Virus record (IMG/VR): IMGVR_UViG_3300023099_000117
Coordinates: 1 to 33,231 of that record
DNA: 33,231 nucleotides
Strand: one strand, 5' to 3'
DNA from: a virus
The notes under the pieces were generated by a model. That model saw only the letters and a program-made list of their open reading frames with translations. It did not search any database and was not told where the DNA came from. Each line of letters begins with the position of its first letter. The stretch's first letter is position 1. A program made the translations under genes and the position numbers. Of the stretch, positions 18,095-24,749 are shown one piece after another.

Positions 18095-18204
18095 TTGATG
18101 AATTTTGTAATTTGTATAATGAAACTGAAAGCAAACCATACCAACCAGAAAGTGATAAGTATGCGTGAGATCGTGTTTTTCCTTTTTTTGTATTTCGATA
18201 TCAT
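18085..18204 (-). CDS. Hidden 39-residue single-helix membrane protein
   Basis: A short frame starting at an ATG that overlaps the upstream stop (TAATG, 18202-18206) and ending ten bases inside the next gene. The product has a basic N-terminus (MISKYKKRKNTISR) and one hydrophobic helix (ILITFWLVWFAFSFII), then QITKFIKWL. Tight coupling on both sides, a positive-inside membrane design and absence of any other gene in the gap make it likely to be real. Function unknown; candidates are a lysis or superinfection accessory protein. Confidence 0.65.
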   Translation of the reverse strand: MISKYKKRKNTISRILITFWLVWFAFSFIIQITKFIKWL

Positions 18205-18686
18205 TATGCTGCTAGTGTTAAGTCCTTAAATATTTTCAAAACATCGGATTCTATTCGGCCCAAATAAACCGTTCCAAGTTCTTTAATCATGTCGTATATG
18301 TCCTTTGCCAGAAACTCATCAACAACCTCCGAAATCACTTTGCCTGGGTTATGCTGGTTCGGAACTTTGATACCTTCCTTTGCGATCTTGTTTGCAATAG
18401 CGTACGCTATCGTTTCCTTTTTCTCTCTGAACTCAGACGGCAAACCTTCTTTCGTATCGATCCAGTCTTTTATAACCTGAACGGGAACAAATCCGGTTCC
18501 GCGGCCATTCTGCATGAACCAGCTGTGATACGCGCCACTCATCACCATTTTGTTATTTGAAATCTCATACTGAAGTTCATCGGCATAACTTCCCGAAGCT
18601 TTCAATCCAAGCGCTTCATATTTTGCAATCAGCTTTAGCCGCAATTGCTCCATGTACTTGGTGTATATGTCGCGCTCAGATTGCAT
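18204..18686 (-). CDS. HK97 gp10-like neck/tail-completion protein
   Basis: A 160-residue soluble protein with a long N-terminal helix (RDIYTKYMEQLRLKLIAKYEAL), a central YHSWFMQNGRGTGFVPVQVI and a downstream KETIAYAIANKIAKEGIKVP. This pattern is typical of phage head-tail joining proteins of the gp10 or virion-morphogenesis type, where the apolar loop precedes the xxAYAIxxKIxKxGI helix. It overlaps the upstream gene by 11 bases and hands over to the short membrane protein by TAATG. Confidence 0.7.
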   Translation of the reverse strand: MQSERDIYTKYMEQLRLKLIAKYEALGLKASGSYADELQYEISNNKMVMSGAYHSWFMQNGRGTGFVPVQVIKDWIDTKEGLPSEFREKKETIAYAIANKIAKEGIKVPNQHNPGKVISEVVDEFLAKDIYDMIKELGTVYLGRIESDVLKIFKDLTLAA

Positions 18687-19110
18687 AGGTTGCCGTAAAT
18701 CTAATTTTCAAACCGTCCATGTTCGTGTCATACTGATTTTCAACTTCCGATTCCTTCCAGCGAGTGATGTTCCATCCGTCGCAATCGCTGAACTCATTAA
18801 ACAACATCTCAGATAACCCTTCAAGATTCTTAATATGGGTTTCGTATTTGTATGAGTAACTCGGATCGGTAAATCTTGAACGAACCGCGAATACAATTTC
18901 ACCTTCAAAGCTGTAACCCTGAATTCCGCTCTGATTGTTTAAAGTGAAATCTTTATCTTTCCACAACAGCAGAACATATTTTGCACGTTGGTCAAATGGC
19001 AGATCTCCATCATCTGGATAGTCACCGCGGTTTTGCTCATAGTCACGGCCATAATTGAAAACCCATCCTAAATCAACCTCGGTTATTTCTTTGATTTTTT
19101 CTACTAACAT
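18676..19110 (-). CDS. Probable tail terminator / neck protein
   Basis: A 144-residue soluble protein with mixed alpha/beta character (MLVEKIKEITEVDLGWVFNY, then YVLLLWKDKDFTLNNQSG and a C-terminal DGLKIRFTATYAI). Size, fold impression and position between terminase and tail genes fit a tail terminator. Its ATG lies 38 bases inside the upstream gene, a longer overlap than elsewhere in the operon. A later start would remove the N-terminal helix. Confidence 0.5.
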   Translation of the reverse strand: MLVEKIKEITEVDLGWVFNYGRDYEQNRGDYPDDGDLPFDQRAKYVLLLWKDKDFTLNNQSGIQGYSFEGEIVFAVRSRFTDPSYSYKYETHIKNLEGLSEMLFNEFSDCDGWNITRWKESEVENQYDTNMDGLKIRFTATYAI

Positions 19111-19696
19111 TTTCCTGATATGTTTTTCTGATTTGGTTATTTAATTTGTCCAGGCACATCTTGCGGAAAATGACCGCGTATGGCTTACTCAATATTTCTT
19201 TGTGTTTCAAAATGTCACCGTTTGCGATTGAATCGACCGCCGCCATATATCCGAACTCGATGAGCTGATCAGCGCCAGCTTCTTTCATTTCCGGATCGAC
19301 ATCACCTCCCAGTTCCTGAACTTCGATTTCGGCCATCTCCATGAGATTATTTGTAACCCACTTGTAAACTGAGAATGCGTTGAACATGTCCAATTTTAAA
19401 AACTGCTTCTCATCGATGCCATACAGGATCCTGAACACGTCGGCCATTTCATTTTCTTTGACAGCCTCACGGACCAGAACCAGATCATTCCACGTAAGAT
19501 TCCAAAAGCTTTCAGATTTCGCTTTGATCATTTTGGTTCTGATCATTGCGGTAACCCGTAACACCGGATTGGGTTTCAAACTTTCTTTGACGGTGTAGTC
19601 AACCAGTTCGCGAACTTCCGGTGAAAGCGAATTATAATGCAGCACCTTTGGCCGCTTACTGAAAACCTGATCTATGCTGTACGACTTGATCCCCAT
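19073..19696 (-). CDS. Unknown phage protein following terminase
   Basis: A 207-residue soluble helical protein (MGIKSYSIDQVFSKRPKVLH at the start, a basic asparagine-rich end). The middle has WNLTWNDLVLVREAVKENEM and AVSVYKW-like tryptophan-rich helices. It starts 25 bases inside the end of the large terminase gene and overlaps the next gene by 38 bases. Position between the terminase and the neck genes suggests a role in head or neck assembly. No family is recognised. Confidence 0.6.
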   Translation of the reverse strand: MGIKSYSIDQVFSKRPKVLHYNSLSPEVRELVDYTVKESLKPNPVLRVTAMIRTKMIKAKSESFWNLTWNDLVLVREAVKENEMADVFRILYGIDEKQFLKLDMFNAFSVYKWVTNNLMEMAEIEVQELGGDVDPEMKEAGADQLIEFGYMAAVDSIANGDILKHKEILSKPYAVIFRKMCLDKLNNQIRKTYQENVSRKNQRNNRG

Positions 19697-21105
19697 GATC
19701 CTGTTCGTTTTTTTAATGAGTTATTAATTCCGATCACCAAACAATCGATCTGGCCATCCTGTCCATTTGGAAAGGTTTTAACTTCAGAAAGGAAATTATC
19801 ATTCCATGATCCACGGATTAGCTTAACCCGCTTTGATTCGCAGATTGGAGATACATCATTTACACGTGCTACTTTGTCTTTGAAAGGCGGCACATCCTCT
19901 TTGATGTTAATGTTGTAGTTCGGATCACGTTTTACCGTCTGGACCAAACTCTTTCCGCTGGCTTTCGGCTCGACAAATACAATCGATTGCGAGTTGTAAC
20001 CGTGGAGTTGTGAAAAAGACACCGTGTATTTAACCAGTTCAGGAAACTCTTTGTAAACACCTTCTGAATACCGGATGATCATTTCATTATTCAGCTTCCC
20101 GAATTGAAGCATTCCGGATTCGTCATTTGCTTCATTGTCCGTGTAAGCCGAATCGATAGCGGTGTTCCATGTGATGCTGCTGTATTCTGGTTTCCAGTCG
20201 ATGATCTCGAACCAATCAACTTTTAATATTCCACCTTCTGGCGGTGAAGACAGTTGACCATACTGATTTGCGTAACCGTATGATCCTAAATCGATCTTAG
20301 CTTCTGCAAGCACACGCGCTGGCATTCTGATCGGGTCCAGAAGATCATTGACATAATTCAACTTTAGCTCAGCAGGTTTAACCTCGTTCGATAATTCAGC
20401 TGGCAAACAAATATGTTTTATGCTTTCGCTTTTCTTTGTCAACAGGTACCCGGTCACGTCGTTTTCGTGAAGACGCTGCATTACCGTAATTGTCGGAGTA
20501 TTCTCTTTATCGACCTTACGAGATGATAATGTTTTGGTATGCTCGTTTGCGGCTTTTCTGTCCGCTTCAGATGTGGCTTGACTTGGATTTAATGGGTCAT
20601 CGGTGATTATGATATGAGCATGTTTACCGGTGATGGTTCCACCTGTTGATGTTGTGTACCGCGCGCCGCCTTTCGTGTTGTCATAATTCTGCTTTGCGGA
20701 CTTATCAGCACGTAAACGAATATCAGGAAACAGGTTTCGGAACTTGTCACTAAAGAGGATGTCACGTGATTTTACCGAATGCTCCGTTGATAGGTCGCTG
20801 GAATACGAATTTGTAATTATTCTCAGCGTTGCATCTTGTGTCCATAACCAAACCGGAAACATGATTGTACATATTGTAGTTTTCGATGTTCCAGGCGGGA
20901 TGTTGATAATGACATCATACGGCTTTGGCTTGCGTTCTACGATGTATGGAGCCAATTTCTGCAATTCATCGCATAAGTATTTAATGTGCCAATTATAAAC
21001 AGGCTTTTCCTTGATGATCGTATCCCAAAACAAGCGCACGAAATCGTAGAAAGATGCTGTTGCTCTTTCTTTCTGAATTGCTTGTATGGCGATGGTATCA
21101 ATCAA
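19672..21105 (-). CDS. terL: Large terminase subunit (packaging ATPase-nuclease)
   Basis: Motor that pumps DNA into the capsid and cuts it. The N-terminal ATPase domain has a Walker A-like PPGTSKT (70-76), Walker B with catalytic acid IIITDD (165-170) and a downstream TVMQRLHEND coupling region (207-214). The C-terminal RNase H-type nuclease domain shows the three acidic positions expected: Asp318 in AIDSAYTD, Glu379 in VFVEPKASG and Asp454 in GQIDCLVIG. At 477 residues it has the normal length. It starts one base after the small terminase stop. Confidence 0.95.
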   Translation of the reverse strand: MIDTIAIQAIQKERATASFYDFVRLFWDTIIKEKPVYNWHIKYLCDELQKLAPYIVERKPKPYDVIINIPPGTSKTTICTIMFPVWLWTQDATLRIITNSYSSDLSTEHSVKSRDILFSDKFRNLFPDIRLRADKSAKQNYDNTKGGARYTTSTGGTITGKHAHIIITDDPLNPSQATSEADRKAANEHTKTLSSRKVDKENTPTITVMQRLHENDVTGYLLTKKSESIKHICLPAELSNEVKPAELKLNYVNDLLDPIRMPARVLAEAKIDLGSYGYANQYGQLSSPPEGGILKVDWFEIIDWKPEYSSITWNTAIDSAYTDNEANDESGMLQFGKLNNEMIIRYSEGVYKEFPELVKYTVSFSQLHGYNSQSIVFVEPKASGKSLVQTVKRDPNYNINIKEDVPPFKDKVARVNDVSPICESKRVKLIRGSWNDNFLSEVKTFPNGQDGQIDCLVIGINNSLKKRTGSWGSSRTA

Positions 21106-21106
21106 T

Positions 21107-21595
21107 CTATTTTAGCTTTAGTGATAATTCGAATAATTGAGCTTTCTCATCTTCCGAGAGATTGCTGGTATCGAAAATGACGTTTGAATTTGTGTTTTCA
21201 GTCTTCTCTGCCAGTCCAAGATCACGAGCGATGATACTGGCATTGAAAGCGCCGACTGTCGCACCTTCGAACTTCTGAGTGTAGATGATTTCTTCCACGC
21301 GTGATGTGACTGGGAAAAAGTCTTTGTAAGCAGCCTCGCTTCTGTAGTTATCCCATGTGCTTCGGTCGATGTCTAAAAAGATGAAAAGGCCCGTTAATGT
21401 GTACGGAGTGATTGATTCTCTATCTACTTCCTCAGCATTCTTACCTACCCAGTCTTTTCTTATCCACTTCCGGTTATCGGTGGCTTCAAAATATTCCGTA
21501 CAAGCGTTCCAAAGCATGTCAGGACTTGAAAATATCTTATCTCTTCCGTGCTTTGCTCTTAGCTTCCACCATTGATTATTTTTTTTTGCTGCCAT
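21107..21595 (-). CDS. terS: Small terminase subunit (DNA-packaging protein)
   Basis: Recognises phage DNA and recruits the large subunit. The 162 residues have a basic N-terminus (MAAKKNNQWWKLRAKHGRDK), then FSSPDMLWNACTEYF, TPYTLTGLFIFLDIDRSTWD and a C-terminal KFEGATVGAFNASIIARDLG segment, the recurring pattern of Bacteroidota gp3-like packaging proteins. The frame directly precedes the large terminase. Its ATG overlaps the stop of the small membrane protein as TAATG (21593-21597). Confidence 0.88.
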   Translation of the reverse strand: MAAKKNNQWWKLRAKHGRDKIFSSPDMLWNACTEYFEATDNRKWIRKDWVGKNAEEVDRESITPYTLTGLFIFLDIDRSTWDNYRSEAAYKDFFPVTSRVEEIIYTQKFEGATVGAFNASIIARDLGLAEKTENTNSNVIFDTSNLSEDEKAQLFELSLKLK

Positions 21596-21756
21596 TATAT
21601 GATGATTGTGTTATGACAAATACAGATGATCTCGAATACAATTGATGCAATGAATGATATTAATCCCAATACTGAGAATAAGCATCCGATGTGGTTTGTG
21701 TGTTGTTCTGGGTGTAGCTTGTAGAATTGTTTTGCTACTCTTATTTCTTTGAACAT
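21595..21756 (-). CDS. Hidden 53-residue single-helix membrane protein, first gene of the late operon
   Basis: An ATG-started frame ends exactly at the terminase start as TAATG. The product begins MFKEIRVAKQFYKLHPEQHT and has one hydrophobic helix (CLFSVLGLISFIASIVFEIICI). A different, longer frame over the same bases gives an unconvincing protein. Coupling to the small terminase and a clear membrane segment argue that this is the real first gene. It is downstream of the late promoter, the hairpin-rich leader and the second palindrome. Function unknown. Confidence 0.65.
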   Translation of the reverse strand: MFKEIRVAKQFYKLHPEQHTNHIGCLFSVLGLISFIASIVFEIICICHNTIII

Positions 21757-21779
21757 TTGCCTTTGCGCTATTCGAAATA

Positions 21780-21794
21780 TTTTGCTTAAGCAAA
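21780..21794. promoter_or_regulatory. Operator-like palindrome, copy 1
   Basis: TTTGCTTAAGCAAA, a perfect 14-bp palindrome with an extra 5' T, lies about 25 bases upstream of the first late gene. The same 14 bases occur again over the late promoter. A weaker dyad AAGCA-AC-TGCTT lies a few bases away (about 21800-21811). Confidence 0.55.
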
Positions 21795-21804
21795 CATTGA
21801 AGCA

Positions 21805-21955
21805 ACTGCTTTGAATTTGGTATAGCAGCGTATTAGCAGTTCAATTTAATTGTTTGCTGAATTTCGTATAAAGGAGCATTGCTCTTAATGGATTGGCTTT
21901 CGCCTTACTGAAGTGAGGATATACCTCTTATAGATAATCCGTTAGGATTTGTAGT
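21805..21955 (-). ncRNA. Hairpin-rich leader of the late operon
   Basis: The transcribed leader between the late promoter and the first gene contains four short perfect stems in a row on the minus strand: AATCC-TAAC-GGATT, GAGG-TATAT-CCTC, GGC-GAAA-GCC (a GNRA tetraloop) and GAGCA-A-TGCTC. Such a cluster is unlikely in plain spacer DNA. It may be a structured regulatory RNA, for instance an antitermination or attenuation element for a 20-kb operon, but no known RNA family is recognised. Confidence 0.4.
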
Positions 21956-21959
21956 AGTG

Positions 21960-21967
21960 CAAATATA
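21960..21967 (-). promoter_or_regulatory. Late promoter -7 box
   Basis: TATATTTG on the minus strand matches the Bacteroidota -7 consensus. Where a -33 TTG would be expected there is instead the edge of the 16-bp palindrome at 21985-22000, whose centre lies near -40. Absence of the -33 element plus a palindrome at this position suggests a promoter that needs an activator. Confidence 0.5.
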
Positions 21968-21984
21968 AAAAAGTTCATACTTAC

Positions 21985-22000
21985 TTTTGCTTAAGCAAAA
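21985..22000. promoter_or_regulatory. Operator-like palindrome, copy 2, over the late promoter
   Basis: TTTTGCTTAAGCAAAA is a perfect 16-bp palindrome sharing 14 bases with the copy at 21780. It sits about 17 bases upstream of the -7 box at 21960. The plus strand also contains TACTTTTG at 21982-21989, another -7-like match overlapping it. Confidence 0.6.
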
Positions 22001-22220
22001 TTTTAAAAAAAAGGATTTACTTATCAACATTGACTAAAAATAATTTCACGACATAAATTATACAACTAGTGCACAAATCATAACTGTCGGAAACATTTTT
22101 CTAAACCTCCAAAATCCCATTGTTAATAAGCTTTACGGGCCGAAGTTATAAAAAAATTTAATCAATTTGGTAGAACTAAAAGGAATGTCGACCTTTGTAA
22201 GTATAATGAAACGCTCATAT

Positions 22221-22255
22221 AAAAAAAGAACCCGCTTCTTAAAACAAAGCAGGCT
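22221..22255 (-). terminator. Intrinsic terminator of the small RNA / SRAP operon
   Basis: On the minus strand AGCCTGCTT pairs with AAGCGGGTT (nine pairs, two of them G-T), with a 9-base loop, followed by CTTTTTTT. Anything transcribed leftward from the SRAP operon or the small RNA promoter should stop here, so the late operon needs its own promoter. Confidence 0.75.
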
Positions 22256-22415
22256 CGTAGTGGACTTACTAATCTCGGTATCAAAGCTTGCAACCTTTCC
22301 GGGATTGGTATTTGTGGTAATCTTCTTTAGGTAGAAGTAAATATGATGGACAAACTCTGCATCTGCTGTAACAGTAGGTGCAGTTTTATTTAAATCATCT
22401 ACTTGTGTACCGTTC
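22221..22415 (-). ncRNA. Candidate independent small RNA (about 195 nt)
   Basis: A full promoter (TTG-N19-TATATTTG) and an intrinsic terminator frame about 195 bases that hold no ATG-started frame longer than 12 codons. Inside is an imperfect hairpin, 22358-22382, whose arms pair TGCA/TGCA and CTG/CAG with two mismatches. This is the best explanation for the gap between the SRAP gene and the late operon, which otherwise has no gene over 22256-22568. An alternative is a decayed gene: one minus frame without ATG stays open for over 100 codons through this region and across the terminator. Confidence 0.5.
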
Positions 22416-22421
22416 AGAGTA

Positions 22422-22451
22422 CAAATATAATCATTATAATTGTTATTGCAA
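22422..22451 (-). promoter_or_regulatory. Promoter of the candidate small RNA
   Basis: On the minus strand TTG (22451-22449), a 19-base spacer and TATATTTG (22429-22422) give a textbook Bacteroidota promoter. A dyad TGTAC (22406-22410) / GTACA (22419-22423) is centred on the expected start site and could be an operator. Confidence 0.65.
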
Positions 22452-22568
22452 GTCCTCCCTTCATTATCTCTTGTGCAAATTCTTCCTCTTGCTACATCTT
22501 CTCCCTCACCTCTTGCATTTCCTTTTGCTGCTTGTCTTGCTTATGTATCTATGTTCTGTAACGATAAT

Positions 22569-23252
22569 TTAGAAAAGAGATAACTGTGGCGCAGGTGGTG
22601 GATCTTGTCCAGCTACAGGTTCTGCAATCAATTTAGGGTGGTAGTTTGGAAAACCAAATTCCATGTAAGGGATTTTCGTATCGAGCCATTGGCGCTCATC
22701 TTCGGGATTTAGCATCAGCGGCATCCGATGGTAGTCTTTTTCAGCGTCTTTATTGTGCACAAACTTCATCCGGTCGTTAGCTTCAGTTGTCAGAACCGTG
22801 TATGAATTATAGGTTGAGCCATCATGGTTGACGTATGTAGAATACAATCCGGCGAGTGAAAAAATTTCTGTTTCAGGATGCCATATTTCGTAAAGAGTTT
22901 TAGTCTTTCCTTTAGGGTCGTTCCAGTGGTGCTCGAAGTACGATGTTGCTGGTACGAGGCACCGCTGGTGCGAGATATTTTTATAAGAACTTCGCTTGTG
23001 TAAGTATTCCAGTTTTGCGTTGTAGGTACTATTCCAGATTTTATCTATCGGTCCGCTCCAATGAGACGGTACCAGTCCCCAATGAAAATTTGTATCGATA
23101 ATTTCGGGTGTTTCGGTTCTGACGATTGGACACGTATCGTGATCGAACGCGTATTGGCGAGGGATAATCCCTTCCCGCAACATATCGATCGCAGCTCCAT
23201 ATTTTTTGATCAGATTTTTATAGTCAGTTTCGAGTTTCTTAATGTTGCACAT
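22569..23252 (-). CDS. SRAP (YedK/HMCES-like) protein with C-terminal beta-clamp motif
   Basis: SRAP proteins form a covalent thiazolidine bond between Cys2 and abasic sites in single-stranded DNA and so protect them. I chose ATG 23252 because it puts Cys at position 2 (MCNIKK); the frame extends five codons upstream. Other family residues are visible: Asn78 (TYNAKLE), Glu107 in RCLVPATSYFEH and His175 in YHRMP. The 227-residue protein ends APQLSLF; QLSLF equals the consensus of bacterial sliding-clamp binding peptides, comparable to the PCNA box at the end of animal HMCES. It overlaps the glycosylase gene by 14 bases and is the last gene of its operon. Confidence 0.9.
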   Translation of the reverse strand: MCNIKKLETDYKNLIKKYGAAIDMLREGIIPRQYAFDHDTCPIVRTETPEIIDTNFHWGLVPSHWSGPIDKIWNSTYNAKLEYLHKRSSYKNISHQRCLVPATSYFEHHWNDPKGKTKTLYEIWHPETEIFSLAGLYSTYVNHDGSTYNSYTVLTTEANDRMKFVHNKDAEKDYHRMPLMLNPEDERQWLDTKIPYMEFGFPNYHPKLIAEPVAGQDPPPAPQLSLF

Positions 23253-23862
23253 GGTGGCAGTATTCACAAACTTTATTTAAAATACACTCATCGTGTTTAG
23301 GATTTGTCGGACGGCAAACTTCTGCGCCCAGCCTTGTTAGAGCCAGACCGACATCACTCCACATTTCTTTTGGTAGTATGTTCATCAAATCTTTTTCCAT
23401 TTTATCTGCGACTTTAGCATGGGAAATACCCAATCGGTCAACGACTCTCAAAACATGTAAGTCAACAACAATGCCTTCAGCTTCCACACCGGCATAATGC
23501 ATAATTACATTGGCCGATTTGCGCCCGATGCCGCTCAGTGCAGTCAAACTTTCCATTGTCGTTGGGAACTCTTTGTCTTTAAGTTCTTCAGCAATTGACA
23601 ATATCCAATCTGATTTTTTTAGTGAACCTCGTACTTTTGAAAAGAACTCGTAAAGTTCAGATGGATTTGCTTTTGATAAAGATTTGAAGTCTTGATATTT
23701 CTCGAAAAATGGAACCGTTACCTGGTTTACTTTAGCATCCGAATCCCGCGCTGCCAATAAAATCATAATCAGCAGTTGGTACATATTCTTGAATTCTAAC
23801 GGATGATCGGCATCCTTATATTTTTCGATAAGTGGCTGTAATGCCAAAGCCCAATTGGTCAT
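23239..23862 (-). CDS. Endonuclease III-like DNA glycosylase / AP lyase
   Basis: Base-excision enzyme of the HhH-GPD family. The 207 residues include the helix-hairpin-helix SGIGRKSANVI with the catalytic Lys115 and VVDLHVLRVVDRLG with the conserved Asp134. A C-terminal set of four cysteines is expected to hold an iron-sulfur cluster, but the spacing here is C-x9-C-x5-C-x2-C and not the usual C-x6-C-x2-C-x5-C. The ATG at 23862 overlaps the upstream stop as ATGA; an upstream start at 23901 would sit inside the neighbour. It is immediately followed by SRAP, an abasic-site binder, so its reaction product is the substrate of the next gene's product. Which base it removes is unknown. Confidence 0.88.
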   Translation of the reverse strand: MTNWALALQPLIEKYKDADHPLEFKNMYQLLIMILLAARDSDAKVNQVTVPFFEKYQDFKSLSKANPSELYEFFSKVRGSLKKSDWILSIAEELKDKEFPTTMESLTALSGIGRKSANVIMHYAGVEAEGIVVDLHVLRVVDRLGISHAKVADKMEKDLMNILPKEMWSDVGLALTRLGAEVCRPTNPKHDECILNKVCEYCHHVQH

Positions 23863-24227
23863 ATACTGATTGTAAAATAATGATCTTGTAACTCGCGCCA
23901 ATGTTTTTTAACGACAAGCGTTTCATAATTGATGGATTCACGCACATGCTTTAATGTCTCGTGTTTCGCTTCCTTATAGCCCGCAATCATACTTTCCTCC
24001 AAATGCGTCAGCAGGAAAACAAAAACCCTGCTCCTTTTACTTGCGACCTGCTGCTTGTACTCTACGGTTCTGTCATCGCTGTCAAATATCTGGATATTTA
24101 CTAAAACCGACCCTTCTAAGCCTTGACTGAGGTATGCTGACATGTAGTCATCAATCACATCGTCATTGAGATAATGAGATGCTATTGGCGATCCGAACTG
24201 GCATAGTACTGCTACTGGCTTAGTCAT
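23859..24227 (-). CDS. Unknown small protein A of the glycosylase-SRAP operon
   Basis: A 122-residue soluble acidic protein with alternating strands and helices (KPVAVLCQFGSPIASHYL at the start; SRVFVFLLTHLEESMIAGYK then QDHYFTISI at the end). The C-terminal half resembles that of the next gene upstream (FVxLL, E-x-x-x-I-x-x-YK, HYF/HFVI), suggesting an old duplication. Both its ends overlap neighbours by ATGA, so it is translated as part of a four-gene unit with the glycosylase and SRAP. No known family is recognised. Confidence 0.7.
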   Translation of the reverse strand: MTKPVAVLCQFGSPIASHYLNDDVIDDYMSAYLSQGLEGSVLVNIQIFDSDDRTVEYKQQVASKRSRVFVFLLTHLEESMIAGYKEAKHETLKHVRESINYETLVVKKHWRELQDHYFTISI

Positions 24228-24622
24228 ACTGTTTCGTCAAAAATGTTTTCAACTGCGTCTCCATGTGCGATCACAAAATGGTTATCATTGCCATTCATGT
24301 AATGTTGATGAACTGTTGTAATTGACGGTTCAAAAATATCATACACATAATCTGAGATTGCCTGAGGATCGGCTTTGTAGTTTTCAATCAGGTCAAGATC
24401 CTCGAATGCAATCACAAGTAGCACGAAAGTATCCGACGTTTCAGTTTCGTCATCGGCCGGATGGTCGATCTCTCCCTGATAGAGCCCTGCATCTAACAAG
24501 TCAGCAGTTTTAATATTTTCATGAATCCAAGTCGCCACCTTTTCGTGGTTGTAATCATGGCCACCAATCATGAAGTCATCAATCGGGGCGTTTATTTTGT
24601 ATTGTAGGATTGCGGTTTTCAT
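24224..24622 (-). CDS. Unknown small protein B, first gene of the glycosylase-SRAP operon
   Basis: A 132-residue acidic protein (MKTAILQYKINAPIDDFMIG at the start, TFVLLVIAFEDLDLIENYK in the middle, DNHFVIAHGDAVENIFDE at the end). Histidines and aspartates are frequent, but no catalytic motif is recognised. Similar in its C-terminal half to the following gene. It begins the operon and diverges from the plus-strand gene at 24762, with a 139-base control region between. A weak -7-like TATCTTTA occurs upstream on the minus strand near 24682. Confidence 0.7.
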   Translation of the reverse strand: MKTAILQYKINAPIDDFMIGGHDYNHEKVATWIHENIKTADLLDAGLYQGEIDHPADDETETSDTFVLLVIAFEDLDLIENYKADPQAISDYVYDIFEPSITTVHQHYMNGNDNHFVIAHGDAVENIFDETV

Positions 24623-24713
24623 AGAATTTATTTTTAAACACGATATACTTCAGCGAAATCTCTGTCTCGCTTTTTTATTAAAGATAAAAATAATTTTTGA
24701 ACAGCAGTGTTAA

Positions 24714-24749
24714 TGTTGTTATTGACAACAAGGTTGTTTTCTAACTTTG
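24714..24749 (+). promoter_or_regulatory. Promoter with overlapping dyad for the plus-strand gene
   Basis: TTG (24722-24724), a 17-base spacer and TAACTTTG (24742-24749) match the Bacteroidota promoter. A dyad TGTTGT-TATTG-ACAACA (24714-24730) covers the -33 element and may be an operator shared with the divergent operon. Confidence 0.6.

Noticed and set aside
21611-21805. 64-codon minus frame before the small terminase
   Set aside because: The protein is low-quality and ends nowhere useful; another frame on the same strand gives a membrane protein coupled by TAATG to the terminase.
21805-21955. Known riboswitch or tRNA-like element in the late leader
   Set aside because: The stems are short and do not match the conserved core of any riboswitch class that I know; described only as a structured leader.
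22242-22540. Long minus frame without ATG through the small-RNA region
   Set aside because: It reads protein-like in part, but has no start and runs through the terminator; kept only as an alternative (decayed gene).
22378-22572. Plus-strand leucine-rich 64-codon frame
   Set aside because: Composition is that of an AT/CT-rich antisense stretch, and the region already has a promoter and terminator on the other strand.
24655-24690. Short GCGA/TCGC hairpin with T-run on the plus strand
   Set aside because: Only 4-5 base pairs and no plus-strand gene upstream that it could terminate.
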